64,000 nt of DNA from Dermatemys mawii (GCA_007922305.1 ML677460.1:1088509-1152508), one strand, 5' to 3'; shown: positions 11,930 to 24,004, counted from the stretch's first letter. The notes: generated from the sequence alone by a model not told the origin. Made by a program: numbers and translations.

Positions 11930-12060
11930 ACATGTGGGTTCTCTTTCTGGCTCTGAGCTGTGACCCTAGCACAAGTCACTGCCCCTCACTGTGCCTCAGT
12001 TTCCCTTTCCTAAAATGGAGTTGATCATTACTTGCAATGCAGAGGGCTTGGAAGCAGAGT
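11930..12060 (+). repeat. MIR-like SINE fragment
   Basis: 'GTGCCTCAGTTTCCCTTTCC' at about 11990-12009, preceded by 'AAGTCACTGCCCCTCACTGT', is typical of the MIR 3' region in forward orientation. Confidence 0.6.
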
Positions 12061-13110
12061 TATCGCCTCTTACAATGTTATTTTTCTCTTGTAACAATGG
12101 GTGTTTTCCTTTAAGCTCCAGCACCCCGAGGCATGTCAGTAGGTGGGAAGCTCTATTTTTTTTATATACCCAGTAAGTTTCTAGCCCTCATGGTGGTGGG
12201 GAAGAGCTTGCAAATGTGACCTGAGCACAGCCTGAAGGCCCTGAAAGCAGGAGACAAAGAAAAAGAATCCATGAAATCTCATGAACTGTGAGTCAATCCC
12301 AGGATTTTTGGACTCTTGGCACTGGTGATGCTGTCAAGGATTAAGCCTCAGATTATACCAGGGATTGTGCCACCCCAGGATTGGCCAGAATGCCACCCCT
12401 TAGAATGGGCCGCCCCAAGCACGTGCTTCCTCATCTGGTGCCTGGAGCCGGCTCTGATTAATGTTTGCTAGGCCCTTGGAGATGCCCCAATGGAAAGTGG
12501 GTTATTGTTTGTTGCTCTCCTTAGATCTCTCCACTCTGTTTGGGTCTCTTTGCTCCTGTCTACAATGGTGCTGCCTACAGCCCTGCACAGGACTAGTGTG
12601 AATCCTGCTCCCGTTCCACCACACAACACCCCTCCCGCTATCATGGCAGTGGGTTCTGTGGGCCTTGTGGGATCCTGGTCCTGCTACTGGGCTCTAGTGC
12701 TGCCTTTACACCCTGCTCCACTCCCTTTGATTTCAGTGCGCTCAGGGAGAGGTCTTGGCCATGTCAAGGCCCGCAGCCCGCAGAAGGAGGCATCACGCTG
12801 GCTGCCCCAGGCGAGAGAGAAGGCCCTGCCTTTGGTGCCATAGACTCAAGTTTTTGCAGCACCTCGGCACCTGGCTCCCAGGCCAGGTGTCTGTGTAATG
12901 GTGATACCCTGGGAACATTCCTCGTGTGCACTGGAGCTCACAGCACTACCTCCCCGGTGCGTGGTGCTCTGCAGGCCAGCGCGGCTCGCGGAGAGCCCAG
13001 GAGCTCTCCTCTGTTCCTAGCACAGCCCCTGCCATACTCCTGTGGCACTTCACTCTGAAAGGGGCTGAACATCACAGTGAGAGGAATACTTAGTTCTTAT
13101 GGCGCACAAG
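12061..13110. other. Non-coding, nothing recognised
   Basis: Mixed-composition sequence. No exon, RNA gene or clear repeat could be assigned. Confidence 0.45.
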
Positions 13111-13114
13111 GAGG

Positions 13115-13235
13115 TCAGTGTCCTACACCCATCTCACAGAGGGGTAGCTGAGGCTTGGGAGGGCAATGACTTGCCAGTGGTCACTCAGCAAAGCAGTAGC
13201 AGAGCTGAGAACTTTGCCTAGCTCTCCTAGTCTGG
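13115..13235 (-). repeat. MIR-like SINE, reverse orientation
   Basis: Diverged 'GGGGTAGCTGAGGCTTGGGA' followed by 'AATGACTTGCCAGTGGTCAC' matches the reverse MIR core layout seen better at 11150. Confidence 0.45.
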
Positions 13236-13454
13236 TGCTGTCCACCAGGAAACACTGCCTCCCCTGCCTCATTGAGGCCAAGAGGAGCCCAACAGCTTCC
13301 CAGAATCTCTCAAGAGGTGGCCCTGGGAGTGGTCTTGTGAAGGCTGGTTGATTACCCCGTTGCGCCTACCTCCCCAGGGGCCCCAAAGTAGTCCCTCTAT
13401 AGAAACAGCCAGTCACAGGGTACATACAGTCCCCATAAGAGCCAGTGGGGGAGG

Positions 13455-13735
13455 GGAACACAGAAATGTCAGGCTGGAAAGGACCTCATGAGGTCATCAA
13501 GTCCAGCCCCTGCAGTGAGGCAGGACCTCACAGAATGTCAGCAGTGGAAGGGATCTCAGGAGATCATCTAGTCTAACTGCCTGCTCAGGGCAGGACCAAT
13601 CTCCAACTAAATCATCCAACAGATTTTTGCCCCATATCCCTAAATGGTCCCCTCAAGGGCTGAGCTCACAACCCTGGGTTTAGCAGCCCAATGCTCAAAC
13701 CACTCAGTCATCCCTCCTCCGCCTTAAGTAAACCT
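13455..13735 (-). mobile_element. tRNA-derived SINE with CR1-like tail, plus CR1 scrap
   Basis: Read on the minus strand, the right end (about 13660-13735) is a tRNA-like head: complement of 'GGGTTTAGCAGCCCAATGCT' and 'CAAACCACTCAGTCATCCC'. The left part (13531-13600) is a CR1-like 3' tail ('AGATCATCTAGTCTAACTGC'). This is the layout of the turtle pol III/SINE (Cry I) family. A separate CR1-like scrap ('AAAGGACCTCATGAGGTCAT') lies immediately left at 13458-13530. Confidence 0.7.
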
Positions 13736-13754
13736 AGACCATCCCCAACAGGCA

Positions 13755-14345
13755 TTTAAGAACATAAGAATGGCAGTACTGGGTCAGACCAAAGGTCATT
13801 CCGCCCCAGTATCCTGTCTACTGACAGTGACCAGTGCCTAACAGGTAAAGATCAAGTGATCTCTCTCTTGCCATCCATCATCCCGCTCTGACAAACAGAG
13901 GCTAGGGACATCGTTCCTACCTATCCTGGCTAATAGCCATTAATGGACTTAACCTCCATGGATTTATCCAGTTCTCTTTTAAACCCAGTTATAGTCGTAG
14001 CCTTCACAACCTCCTCAGGCAAAGAGTTCTACAGGTTGACTGTGCGCTGTGTGAAGAAGAACTTCCTTTTATTTGTTTTAAACCTGCTGCCGATTAATTT
14101 CATTTGGTAGCCCCTAGTTCTTCTATTATGGGAACAAGTAAATAACTTTTCCTTATTCACTTCCTCCACATCACTCATAATTTTATAGACCTCTATCATA
14201 TCCCCCCCTTAGTCTCCTCTTTTCCAAGCTAAAAAGTCCTAGCCTCTTTAATCTCTCCTCATATGGGACCCGTTCCAAGCCCCTAATCATTTTAGTTGCC
14301 CTTCTCTGAACCTTTTCGAATGCCAGTATATCCTTTTTGAGATGG
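13755..14345 (-). mobile_element. CR1-family LINE 3' end (second subfamily)
   Basis: Starts 'TAAGAACATAAGAATGGCAG', the complement of a TTCTTATGTTCTTA tail, then runs through 'CTGGGTCAGACCAAAGGTCA' and the RT C-terminal region ('AGGTTGACTGTGCGCTGTGT', 'CCCTAGTTCTTCTATTATGG', 'CCCCTAATCATTTTAGTTGC'). It is a 5'-truncated CR1-like LINE of a different subfamily from the 2.2-kb copy, with a distinct 3' tail. Confidence 0.75.
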
Positions 14346-15630
14346 GAGAACATTTACCATGCGGAGCTGCTATGGCCAACTGGGAAGATGTGAGCTCTCT
14401 GCATCTAACAAACAGGAGGTGGGATTTCAAAACTTCCTGGGCCTTTAAAGGGCAAGGGGCAGGTGTCTGTGTACTTGGGTGCAGGGCAGCAGAGTTCAAA
14501 CTGCTGACCCGAGTGATCAGAATGGGCATCGTGGGGCACGTCCGGGGAGCCATTTACAGCAACATAACCAAGCGCAGTGTCTACACTGCAGCTATCTAAC
14601 TTTGCAGCAAAAAGCTCTACGCCTCTCACTGAGATGGGTTTATTTTGTCAGCAAGACGAGAGAGCTTTGTTGATGGGAGGAGCATGGCAGCTTGCACACC
14701 TCCACCGTTTTGTCAACAAAACTCTGTAGTGTAGACAAGGCCTTAGGGAGAGATCACTGCAAAGGGCATCAGAGGCAAAGGCCCGAGGTGCCATGAATGA
14801 GCATTGCAGGAATCCTGGGGCCACATCCTGGTCTCTGTCACTCTGCAATCACACTGATGTAACTCCATGGACTATAAGAAGGTGACTCCAACTTTGCACC
14901 AGCATCAGTGAGATTGGAATCTGGCCCCCTGAGCTCATTAACGTGGGGTGAGGCTGTCCCTGTCCTGAAAGACCCTGTCAGAGAGAGAGGTCTGAAACCA
15001 GGCACCCAAACTGCATGCACCATGTGGATCGTGTTACCTGACTATTCACTGGTTGTATGGGAATGGGAGCAGTATGCTTCTGAGTGCTTGGGGGGCAGGA
15101 GAATGGGGCAAGCTAGGTCATGTCACCCAGGAAGTCTCTATGAGTGTTCCCTTTCTAAATCCCTCTGGTCAGGGGTGTAAAACTCTGGAGGGCTGAGACC
15201 TGGCACTGAGATCTCGGAGGTGGAGGAAATTTCCTGTCTTGTTCCTTCTCCAAAATGTTTAATTGAATCTCCTCTGACAGCTTTTCCAGGACCTTTCTCT
15301 TCACGTAGTTTGGACACCTCCCGCCCCTTACAACCAGAGCAGGAATGGCTCTGTGCAGGGGCAGTCCGACCAGCCCCTGCTCTCCTAGTATGTGTGGGTT
15401 TAATGACAGGCTGCAGGCTGCTTTCTAGCGAGCAGAGAATATTGGAGCCCACTGAGCTGACACCATCTAGGGAGCTCTTGTAAGCCAACTGCCAAGACAC
15501 GCACGACTCCGTCAGCAGTAATGTTCACATAGCCACCCACTGTGACCCACAGTCATGCAAATGGGGTGTTTTGGCTTGTTGGGGACTGTGCCCCTAAAGA
15601 AGTTAGTCACTTTACTATACAGTCCAAGGT
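14346..15630. other. Non-coding with traces of old DNA repeats
   Basis: The words 'AGCGCAGTGTCTACACTGCA' (about 14572) and 'GTAGTGTAGACAAGGCCTT' (about 14727) resemble ends of dispersed reptile DNA repeats. No complete element and no exon is seen. Confidence 0.35.
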
Positions 15631-15639
15631 CACACAGCT

Positions 15640-15715
15640 CTCCCTTTAACTCCAGCTGTAGAGGCGCATGCTTTTAAATGTAAAGGTCCTGAGTTCAATC
15701 CCCCCAGCCCACCCC
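15640..15715 (+). repeat. tRNA-like SINE fragment
   Basis: 'CAGCTGTAGAGGCGCATGCT' followed by 'AAAGGTCCTGAGTTCAATCC' resembles an A box and a B box (GAGTTCAATCC) of a tRNA-derived promoter. Pairing of the acceptor stem is poor, so this is a SINE head or pseudo-tRNA, not a functional tRNA gene. Confidence 0.45.
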
Positions 15716-16695
15716 TTGTTACTGGATTTGTCTGTTATTTTGGGGTATGCTCATTTATTAGGGTTACTCTTCTGGGGGGGTGGGGTGTTCTGTAATTCTA
15801 TCATAGTACTGCTTGTGTCACTTGTGTTCTCATAGGGAGCTCTACTTCTCCCTGCCGCAAGTCCCGTCCCAAGGGAGCTATCCTGCAGGACCTAGGTTCT
15901 CCAGGGCTGGGCTCCTCCAGTCCTAGAATCAGACGAACACACACACATTAACAGAGTGCATCTGAGAGGACCGTGTCAATCAGCACTCCCTTTATATATC
16001 CCTGGACTCAGCAGGCTGTGTTGAGTAGCACTTCCAAGCTGCCACCTTCATATGTCCCAGGTTCAGCACATCAGCATCCCCACTTTCATGTTACAAGTGT
16101 TCTGGTAGTAATCCTCCTGATGAGCAAATCCCACAGGGATTTTGGGTGCTGTGGGCATCTTTAGCTCAGGTATGAGAAGCATTGCTGCAGAGTGAATGGG
16201 GAAACCAAAAACACAAAAGAGAGGGAGAGAGAGGGAGGGAAGTAACCAGCTTAATCATAAAAGTGATTTATTGCAAGGTAATAACCATAAAGGAGCCAAA
16301 CAAACAAAACAGTTACAATATTAAATCTAGCTTAAATTGGATTACAGAAAACTATTATAGAAAACTGATCCCACAGGTCAGGGTGAAAGCCATACCTAGA
16401 GCAGAAAAAAAACAGAGAGATCGAGCTGGGTTCTCACCACTCCATGAACTGGTCGGGATTCCCAGGTGATGGTGGTAGCTGAGAGTCTGGAGTGCTGGAG
16501 ACAGGCAGAGCCCCCAGCATGATCAGGCAGGAGAAGATAAAGTCCTAGTGGAACTGATGCAGAGTTTGGATCCAGGCATCCGAACACTTTCTGGAGTGTG
16601 GGTAGGGGTTTTTGTAGGGAAACAACAATGGTTCAAGGCTGAACACTAGATTTGCTTATGTGTAAACAAGGGAGTATACCAAAGTTGTTTTGTTC
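15716..16695. other. Non-coding, probable unclassified repeat
   Basis: The AT-rich stretch at about 16230-16400 ('AAAGTGATTTATTGCAAGGT', 'TTACAATATTAAATCTAGCT') has the look of a dispersed repeat but I cannot assign a family. The rest is unremarkable. Confidence 0.3.
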
Positions 16696-16704
16696 AGGCT
16701 ACAC

Positions 16705-16926
16705 CATAAGTTCTCAGACTTTTGTACTGGTGACCCCTTTCACACAGCAAGCTTCTGAGTGCGACTCTCCTTATAAATTAAAAACACTTTTTAATATATT
16801 TAACACCATTATAAATGCTGGAAGCAAAGCAGGGCTTGGGGTGGAGGCTGGCAGCTCGTGATCCGCCCCATGTAATGACCTTGCAACCCCCTAAGGGTAC
16901 CCAACCCCCAGTTTGAGAACCCCTGG
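16705..16926. mobile_element. Decayed hAT-type non-autonomous element
   Basis: The right end 'CAGTTTGAGAACCCCTG' is a standard hAT-Charlie-like terminal sequence. The left end 'AGTTCTCAGACTTTTGTACT' is its diverged inverse, followed by 'GGTGACCCCTTTCACACAGC'. The left terminus is too eroded to define a target duplication. Confidence 0.6.
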
Positions 16927-17032
16927 GCTAGGCAATAGGAATGGATCATTCCTGGCTATGGGCGATGTACCTTGGAGGGACCTCACAATGCAATTAGGCA
17001 GCTTCAGTATCTTGTATATCTTCTCTTGCTGT

Positions 17033-18475
17033 AGAATCATAGAAGATTAGAGTTTGAAGAGACATAAGGAGATCATCTAGTCAAATCAAAGCAGGACCAG
17101 CTCCACCTAAGTCATCTCAGCCAGGGCTTTGTCAAGCCAGACTTTAAAAACCTCTAAGGAAGGAGATTCCACCCCACCCCTAGGGAACCCATTCCAGTGC
17201 TTCACCAACCTCCTAGGGAAACAGTGTTTCCTAATATCCAACCTAGACCTCCCCCACTGCAACTTGAGACCATTACTCCTTGTTCTGTCATCTGGTATCA
17301 CTGAGAACAGTCTAGATTCATCCTCTTTGGAACCCCCTTTCAGGTAGTTGAAAGAAGCTGTCAAATCCCCCCCACTCGTCTCTTCTGCAGATTAAATGAG
17401 CTCAATTCCCTCAGCCTCTCGTCATAAGTCGTGCTCCAGCCCCCTGATCATTTTCATTGCCCTCCACTGGACTCTCTCCAATTTGTTCACATCCTTTCTG
17501 TGGGGCGCTGGGCGGGGGGGGGGGCAAAATTGGACACAATACTCCAGATGTGGCCTACCAGTGCTGAATAGCAGGGAATAATCACTTCCCTCGATCTGCT
17601 GGCAATGCTCATACTAATGCACCCCAATATGCCATTAGCTTTCTTGACAACAAGGGCACACTGTTGACTCATATCCAGCTTCTCATCCACTGTAATCCCC
17701 AGGTCCTTTTCTGCAGAACTGCCGCTTAACCAGTCAGTCCCCAGCTTGTAGCAATGCATGGGATTCTTCCATCCTAGATGCAGGACTCTGCACTTGTCCT
17801 TGTTGAACCTCATCAGATTTCTTTTGGCCCAATCCTCCAATTTGTCTAGGTCACTCTGGACCCTATCCCTACCCTCCAGCGTATCTATCTCTCCCCTAAG
17901 CTTAGTGTCATCCACAAACTTGCTGAGGGTGGAGTCCATGCCATCCTCCAGATCATTAATGAAGATTTTGGACAAAACCAGCCCATGGGCCAACCCCTGG
18001 AGCACTGCACTTGATACCAGCTGCCAACTAGAGCCATTGATCACAACCCGTTGAGCCCGACGATCTAGCCAGCTTTCTATCCACCTTACAGTTCATTCAT
18101 CTAGCCCATACTTCTTTAACTTGCTGGCAAGAATACTGTGGGAGACCATATCAAAAGCTTTGCTAAGGTCAAGATATATCACGTCCACCGCTTTCCCCAT
18201 ATCCACAGAGCCAGTTATCTCATCATAGAAGGCAGTCAGGTTGGTCAGGCATGATCCATGTTGGTAAATCCATGTTGACGGTTCCTGATCATCTTCCTCT
18301 CCTCTAAGTGCTTCAAAATGGATTCCTTGAGAACCTGCTCCATGATTTTTCCAGGCACTGAGGTGAGGCTAAGTGGCCTGTAGTTCCCTGGATTCTCCTT
18401 CTTCCCTTTTTTAAATATGGGCACTACATTAGCCATTTTTTAATTGTCCAGGACCTCCCCCAATTGTCTGTAGGA
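17033..18475 (-). mobile_element. CR1 LINE, 5'-truncated and decayed
   Basis: Minus-strand CR1 with its tail at the left ('TAGAATCATAGAAGATTAGA'). RT coding is recognisable in three broken frames: about 18436-18245 ([13 protein letters not shown]), 18044-17487 (MINGSS through KFVDDTKLR) and 17364-17107 (C-terminal end). The catalytic FADD motif has become FVDD. An 11-bp G run at 17514-17524 disrupts one coding frame. It is clearly older than the 2.2-kb copy and has no coding potential. Confidence 0.9.
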
Positions 18476-18578
18476 TGTGTATGCACTACGGAGTTGTGCT
18501 GGCATAGGTACGGCCCTGGAGCTATGCTGCTCTCGTCCCTGTACTGGAGGCATGGCCTTTCACCACATTTTTGTACTA

Positions 18579-18689
18579 GGGTTATCAGACAGCAAGTGTG
18601 AAAAATCAGGATGGGGATGAGGAGTAATAGGAGCCTATATAAGAAAAAGACCCAAAAATCGGGTCTGTCCTTATAAAAACGGGTCACCT
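18579..18689 (-). mobile_element. TA-flanked MITE, copy 1
   Basis: Short element flanked by TA dinucleotides (18577-18578 and 18690-18691), with ends GGGTTATCAGAC and GGGTCACC. It is the reverse-oriented relative of the better preserved copy at 39195; both share 'AGCAAGTGTGAAAAATC' and 'ATATAAGAAAAAGACCC' words. An internal deletion has removed part of the right terminal repeat. Confidence 0.65.
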
Positions 18690-18757
18690 TACTTTGTACG
18701 GCGCCTATCACAACAGGTCTCCAGTCTTGGTTTGGGCCTTGAATGGGTGAATGGGCC

Positions 18758-19564
18758 TGGGACTTTGCACTCTGCATGATTTTATGAAAAAAGGCTGATG
18801 AGTGTGAATATAATGTAACTGAAATATGCTGCATGCAAAAGGTCTCTTGTAAGGTCTCATTACAAAGTTTATAATCTACTGAGTGTGGTCATCCTATTTG
18901 TATAAATGTATCACTCTTGTATCTGAAACTAGAAATATGAAATATAACTCTGCAAAGTGGGGGCCATTAGTGGTGGCTTGAACTCTTGATGGTTCCCATT
19001 AACCAGGACAACTGGTTGTAGGTGGCTCTGTTTACTTTCAAGTCTTCTGTATACCTGTGTGCTGGCAAGTGGGTAATGCAGTCTTACAGTGCCATGTGAT
19101 CATGTCACCTGAGCTGGAATCCATCTTTAACCTGGTGCTTTTCCATTGAGCAGGTGGGGTGGGAACCCAAAGAGGGACAATGGATTCCTGCCTTGTGCAA
19201 AAGACATACAGGAGGGAGAACAGAACAAAGGAGGCTGCAGTCCTGAAAAATCCCCTAGCAGCCACCAGAGCTGGGACAAGAATTGTACCAGGGAAAGGAT
19301 TGTGCCCAGACCAGGAAGGCATCCAGTCTGTGATAGAAGCTTTATTGAAACATCTCTGAGGATGAGATTTTATCTGTATTCAGTTTTCTTACTGTATTAG
19401 CCTTAGACTTGTGTGTTTTATTTTGCCTGGTAATTCACTTTGTTCTGTCTGTTATTACTTGGAACCACTTAAATCCTACTTTTTGTACTGAATAAAATCA
19501 CTTTTTTCTTATTAATTAACCCGGAGTATGTATTAATACCTGGGTGTGGGGGGGAACAGCTGTG

Positions 19565-19595
<31 letters not shown>

Positions 19596-19909
19596 GCTGT
19601 AGAGGGCGAACAATTTATGAGGTTACCGTGTGTAAGCTGTGTACAGGGTAAAACAGATTTATTTGGGGTTTGGACCCCATTGGGAACTGGGTGTCTGAGT
19701 GCTGGAGACAGGAGCTGTTTTCAGTTAAGCCAGCAACTTGTGGGGGACGTGGTTCAGACCTGGGTCTGTGTTTGCGGCAGGCAAGTGTGTCTGGCACAAA
19801 CCAGGCAAGGGACTGAAGTCCCAAGCTTCAGGGAAAACAGGCTGAGAAGTAGTCTAGGCACATCAGGTGGCAGTTCCCAAAGGGGGTTTCTGTGATCCAG
19901 CCTGTCATA
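18758..19909 (+). mobile_element. Solo LTR (endogenous retroelement), copy 1
   Basis: About 1.15 kb colinear with the LTR at 41245-42406. Shared blocks include 'GGCTGATGAGTGTGAATATA', 'CTGAGTGTGGTCATCCTATT', 'AATAAAATCACTTTTTTC' (poly(A) signal at about 19490) and 'GGGGGTTTCTGTGATCCAGC' near the right end. The ends have decayed (TGGGA...GTCATA) and no target duplication remains. A (TC)n run at about 19569-19595 has expanded inside it. There is no internal retroviral sequence next to it, so it is a solo LTR. The class (ERV or other LTR element) is inferred from layout. Confidence 0.75.
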
Positions 19910-20397
19910 AAGCTGATCGTGGAAAAAGGCCCAGTGCTTTCTGCTGCTGTGTCAAACACCCTTAAGGGGCCAGCATTTAAGCAGGAATCCCGGCCAGAGG
20001 AAACTTGCATGGCTGGCAGTGGGAGTGTTTTCACGCTCGGATCAGGGAGTGGGGAAGCCTGGACCCGATTCAGAGGCCAGGGATCTTCTTGGAGCAGGAG
20101 ACACTGGCACAACACTCAGAATGGGGAGCCTGGAGAACCAGCCACATTCTTGGGGGATGTGACATTTGCTCTGAGACTACGGGGCTGGAGCAGCCGAAGG
20201 GGAGCTGGTTCAAGCAGTTGGGCCCTGCCTGGGGTCTCTGTGCTTTTCTGTGATTGGTTGGGCCCTGGCGGGGTGGGGTGTTGATGACTGGGCAATGATA
20301 CATTCTGGCCTAGCGGCCAGGGCTGCTGGGTCTAGTGAAGGGCAACTGCCCCCGAGCAGGAGCAGGGTGTGATGCAGCCTATGTTGGTCTCTTTCAG
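19910..20397. other. EMID1 intron 1 (3' end)
   Basis: Intronic. It ends in the pyrimidine-rich acceptor 'GTTGGTCTCTTTCAG' immediately before exon 2. No other feature is seen. Confidence 0.7.
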
Positions 20398-20511
20398 GAA
20401 CTGGTGCTCGTACGTGGTCACAAGGACAGTTTCCTGCCATGTCCAGAATGGTACCTTCCTGCAGAGAGTGTTCCAGGGCTGCCGCTGGCCTGGGGGCTGC
20501 AACGGAGGCAG
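20398..20511 (+). CDS. EMID1: EMID1 exon 2: first part of EMI domain
   Basis: EMID1 is a secreted extracellular-matrix protein with an N-terminal EMI domain and collagen-like triplet blocks. This 114-nt exon completes a codon begun in exon 1 (phase 2), then encodes NWCSYVVTRTVSCHVQNGTF and continues to the word GCRWPGGCN. It supplies four EMI cysteines and one N-glycosylation sequon (NGT). The aromatic-rich WCSY start and the SCHVQNGT word fit EMID1 rather than its paralogue COL26A1. The acceptor is CTCTTTCAG and the donor GTGAGA, leaving phase 2. The preceding exon, which should carry the signal peptide, is not in view. Confidence 0.93.
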
Positions 20512-21596
20512 GTGAGAGAGATGCTGCTGCATCTTTAAACCCCTTGCACCCTCCCCGCTCCCCTGCCGCGTGCTGCTTGTCTGCTGTGCCACACGCGGGC
20601 AGAGCTGGGACATGGGAGTCACAGCTCCAGAGTTCATGTTTCCTCCTAGGGCCCCTCACACGCTCGGCAGCACACAGGCTGCTCCTATCTTCTCGCACCA
20701 CAGAGCCCACTCAGTCTCCACACCCAGCTCCCTCCACCTGTGCAGCAACACCATGGACAACATCCCTGCGATCCCCAGACTCACGAGGGACAGAGGTCTC
20801 CCTTCCTGGAGATCCCATTGACTCTGGACTCAGCTCGCTCTGCTCCTCACCTGGCACGTCCTTCCTGTGCCATCGGATCAGGCCTCAGCTGATGGGCTAA
20901 TTAATCCTGTAGCTCACCCTGCTGGGATCCTGATAAACGACTTACATTTTTGCCCGGCCTGGCCTCTCTGAGGGAGTTAGAGTGATCAGGGTGCTGTAGC
21001 TGGTGAGCTGCACTCTGTCCCAGGCCCTGTGTCACTGGGAGGGGAAGGAAGAATTAGGTTGTTGTGCCCATCCAGTCCCAAGTTCCTCCCACTAACCCAG
21101 CTCAAAGGGACCATGGAGCTGCTAGGCCACTCACCCTCTGTTTTCACGAAGACTTGGGCTCCCCTCCACCCACTCTCATAGGATCCAGCTTACACCCGGA
21201 CACCCCACTCCTCAAGGGAGCGCTCCATCGATCCTGGATCCTTCCACACACACTCCTCCTGGAACGGCCTCATCGGGTGAGGGTAACAGGCTTCCCACTC
21301 ATTCCTGCCCCATGTTGCTCCTACACCATGGGAGGCTCCGGCACATCAGCTGATCCCAGCAGGGGCCAGGCTGGAATCCACTCCCTTCCTGTGCAAGGCT
21401 GAAAGGGGGACAGCAAGGAGCAAATTGCCCCACCCCCAAGAAGCATCAAGCCTCCAGAGATTTAGATGTGAGACCCACCTGGGCTGATCTGTAGCAACAG
21501 GCCACAAATGGTGACAAATGTCAGGGATGCCGGCGCTGAGCCTGGCCCCTGAAAACAGACCAAGCTCCTGATGTCCGGGCCTTTTCTGTTTCACAG
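20512..21596 (+). other. EMID1 intron 2
   Basis: About 1.1 kb between the two EMI-domain exons. It starts GTGAGA and ends with acceptor TTTTCTGTTTCACAG. No repeat family is recognised inside it. Confidence 0.85.
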
Positions 21597-21700
21597 CTAC
21601 AGAGCCATCGTGAGACCAGCATACAAGGTGGCCTACAAAACAGTCACAGCTCTGGAGTGGAAGTGCTGCCCAGGCCACACAGGGGTCAACTGCGAAGAAG
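21597..21700 (+). CDS. EMID1: EMID1 exon 3: second part of EMI domain
   Basis: This 104-nt exon completes a Ser codon split with exon 2, then encodes YRAIVRPAYKV and later LEWKCCPGHTGVNCEE. The CCPG-(x)4-NC ending is the hallmark C-terminal end of EMI domains in EMILIN, multimerin and EMID proteins. With exon 2 it gives seven cysteines and a domain of about 72 residues, the usual EMI size. The acceptor is TTTCACAG and the donor GTAGGA, leaving phase 1. EMI domains are known as protein-interaction modules of extracellular proteins; the partner here cannot be told from sequence. Confidence 0.95.
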
Positions 21701-21862
21701 GTAGGAAAAGCCGGATGAACAGGGCTCCTGGGGGATGTTCTGACCTGTGTGAGCAGCAGGGCAGCCCCACAGAGCTGGTATGGATCAGAACAGTTCCCTC
21801 CTAGCACAGGACTGAAGGACCTTGGATTCAGATCCCTTCCACCAAGGGGCAGATGCATCTGT

Positions 21863-21988
21863 GGGGCTCAGCTCCCTCTCTGTGTGGGGCAGAGGGGACT
21901 CTGGGGGTCACCTCCCTCTCCGTGTGGGACAGAGAGGGCTCTGGGGATAGATATACAGGATAGTCTGTGTGGGGCAGAGGACGCTCTG
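21863..21988. repeat. Degenerate ~41-bp minisatellite in intron 3
   Basis: Three units built on 'CTCCCTCTCTGTGTGGGGCA' followed by a GAG...CTCTG end (21863-21903, 21904-21943, 21944-21988). Two similar stray units recur at about 22466-22535, suggesting an older, larger array. Confidence 0.6.
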
Positions 21989-23098
21989 GGCCGGATAGAT
22001 AGCAGAAAGGGACAACCATCTCATGGCAGGACAGAGGGAGCTCAGGACACCAGCTGCCCTAGCTTTGGCTTTGGTTGTCAGCAATGGATCCCCCATTGTC
22101 TGGATTGCTGTTGCTGGCATAGATGGGACCCAACTATTGGGCCCTATGTCATCCAGGGTATGATGGCCCCCATCTCCACTAGCAGCTAAGCCCCTGTCTG
22201 CACTAGCTGATGGGGGAGTAGATGCTAACTACTGCCATGGGGAAGTGCTATGGAGACAGATCTTCAATCTAGGTCATTGTAATGAGGGTCTGAGGCAGGG
22301 TGAGAAGTTGGAAGAGATACAGTGTGAACGCTGCCGACATCAGCATCAGCCCCATGCATCAGCATCAGATGCTGGACGTCAGAGATCGGTCCCTGGGCAT
22401 CCTCTGGAGTGCGCCAGGACACCTCCCAGGGAATCTGAGGGGGCAGATACGGAATCAGACCCCAGCCAGTGTGGAGCAGAGGGATCTCTGGGGGTAGATG
22501 TATGGGGCAGTCTCCCTCAGTGTGGGGCAGGTATGGGGGGTTCTCATCATTGATCATCCCCGAGATGATACTGGGACGAGTGGGGAGCCGGGCTGGGGGA
22601 GATTCTTCCCTGAAATCCCCTGATATTAGCAGTCTCAGTTTGCTGATTTGCTGTAGCTCATTAGCCCTGGGCTGCCTCTTCTAATTAGTTACTGTAGGTC
22701 TGCTTGTAAACAGTGGTGCTGTGGAGGGGCGGTATTGTTATGTAGGACCATGCAAGGCTGAGCAGTGAATCTCATTCCTCCTGGATTGCTCATTCATGAA
22801 AGCCGCATGAACTGGTGCCCGTTGCTCGAGCCCTGCGCGGACACACTCGCTCCCTGATTCCTTTGCATTGACCGCAGCAGAGCTGACTCGGAGGCTGAGT
22901 TAAGGAAGCTGCCGAGGAAGCCAGGCCCTGCTTGTTTTGCTGCTTCCTGGCCAGCTGCGGCTGGGGACTGGGAGCCTACGAGTACCCTGCCCGTCTCTCT
23001 GCCTTCAGGCCTTGGCAGGCGGCTTCCAAGAGCTAGAGCTGGAGCTGGGGGCACTGCTCGATCGGAGCTGTTCCGAGGCTGCTCCGCTGCTGCCCAGT

Positions 23099-23217
23099 AG
23101 GGCTGCCAATTTCGGATGGACATATTCCTGGGGTTTCATCACATGACATCACCTATAATTAAAGATTCATCTTTAATTCCTGGAGGCTCCCGGCCAATCC
23201 TGGCAGTTGGCAACCCC
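23099..23217. mobile_element. Short MITE with GCCAA terminal repeats
   Basis: About 119 bp. The left end TAGGGCTGCCAATTT mirrors the right end AGTTGGCAACCCC. The middle contains 'ATTAAAGATTCATCTTTAAT', a small internal palindrome. Non-coding and mobilised in trans if it is a DNA transposon; the superfamily is not assigned. Confidence 0.65.
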
Positions 23218-24004
23218 CCCGTCCATTGGGCCTGCCACTAACTCACCCGCTCTGCTTCTCCCCCAATGTCTTGGTGCTTAGGACATGGGATCTCAGCAGA
23301 AAAGCTGTGATTGAAACTCCCGTCTCTGCAGCGCTGCTGAGAGGAGCCTGTTCCAACTGTCTGGCCATCTACTGAGTGTCTGTCTTCAGGGGGAGTGAGC
23401 AGCAGCCTTGCCGCATCAGAACAGTTCTCGCTGGCTGACAGCAGGACACAGCCACCTAGGAGCCTCTGCCAGCCAGGGTCCCCTTTGCGAGTACCGGGTC
23501 CCCCACATCATTGGGTGGGTTAGCCCGCTGCCCCCGGGAGTGCAGTGTAGGGTCAGCTCACACAGCTGGAATCCTGCCAGGGCTCCCTCGGGAATGCAGA
23601 GCTCCTGAGGCTCCAGGTCAAAGCACTGTCTCTGGAGTGGCTCCTTCAGAGCGTTTCTCCCCCTGACTGTGGGGCTGGAGCTGGGCCAAGCTCCATCTTC
23701 CTAGTGCCTCCAATCCCCTTTCTTCACGGCTCCTGCAAATGGCATCTACAGTCTTCTAACAGGCACCAGTGGAAGCCCTTCACACAGGAGTCCCAGCAGC
23801 AGGTTCTTGCACTGACCATGCCCAGTAGTTGGCCTGTGCTGCTGAGGCGGTGCCCAGCTCCGGCTGTCAAGCTTGCGAAAAGGGGCCTAACAACTCCCTG
23901 GTACCGGGGTCAGTGCTGTTCATCCTCCCCTTGCTTGAGCACCTCAGACAGTTCTGGTAAAGACACCCAGCTCCTAGCTCAGGGGACTGGCTATAGAGGA
24001 TAAG

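Noticed and set aside
1..20397. EMID1 exon 1 or the 3' end of KREMEN1
   Set aside because: No hydrophobic signal-peptide frame ending in a phase-2 donor, no CpG-rich promoter and no kringle, WSC or CUB-like coding sequence was found.
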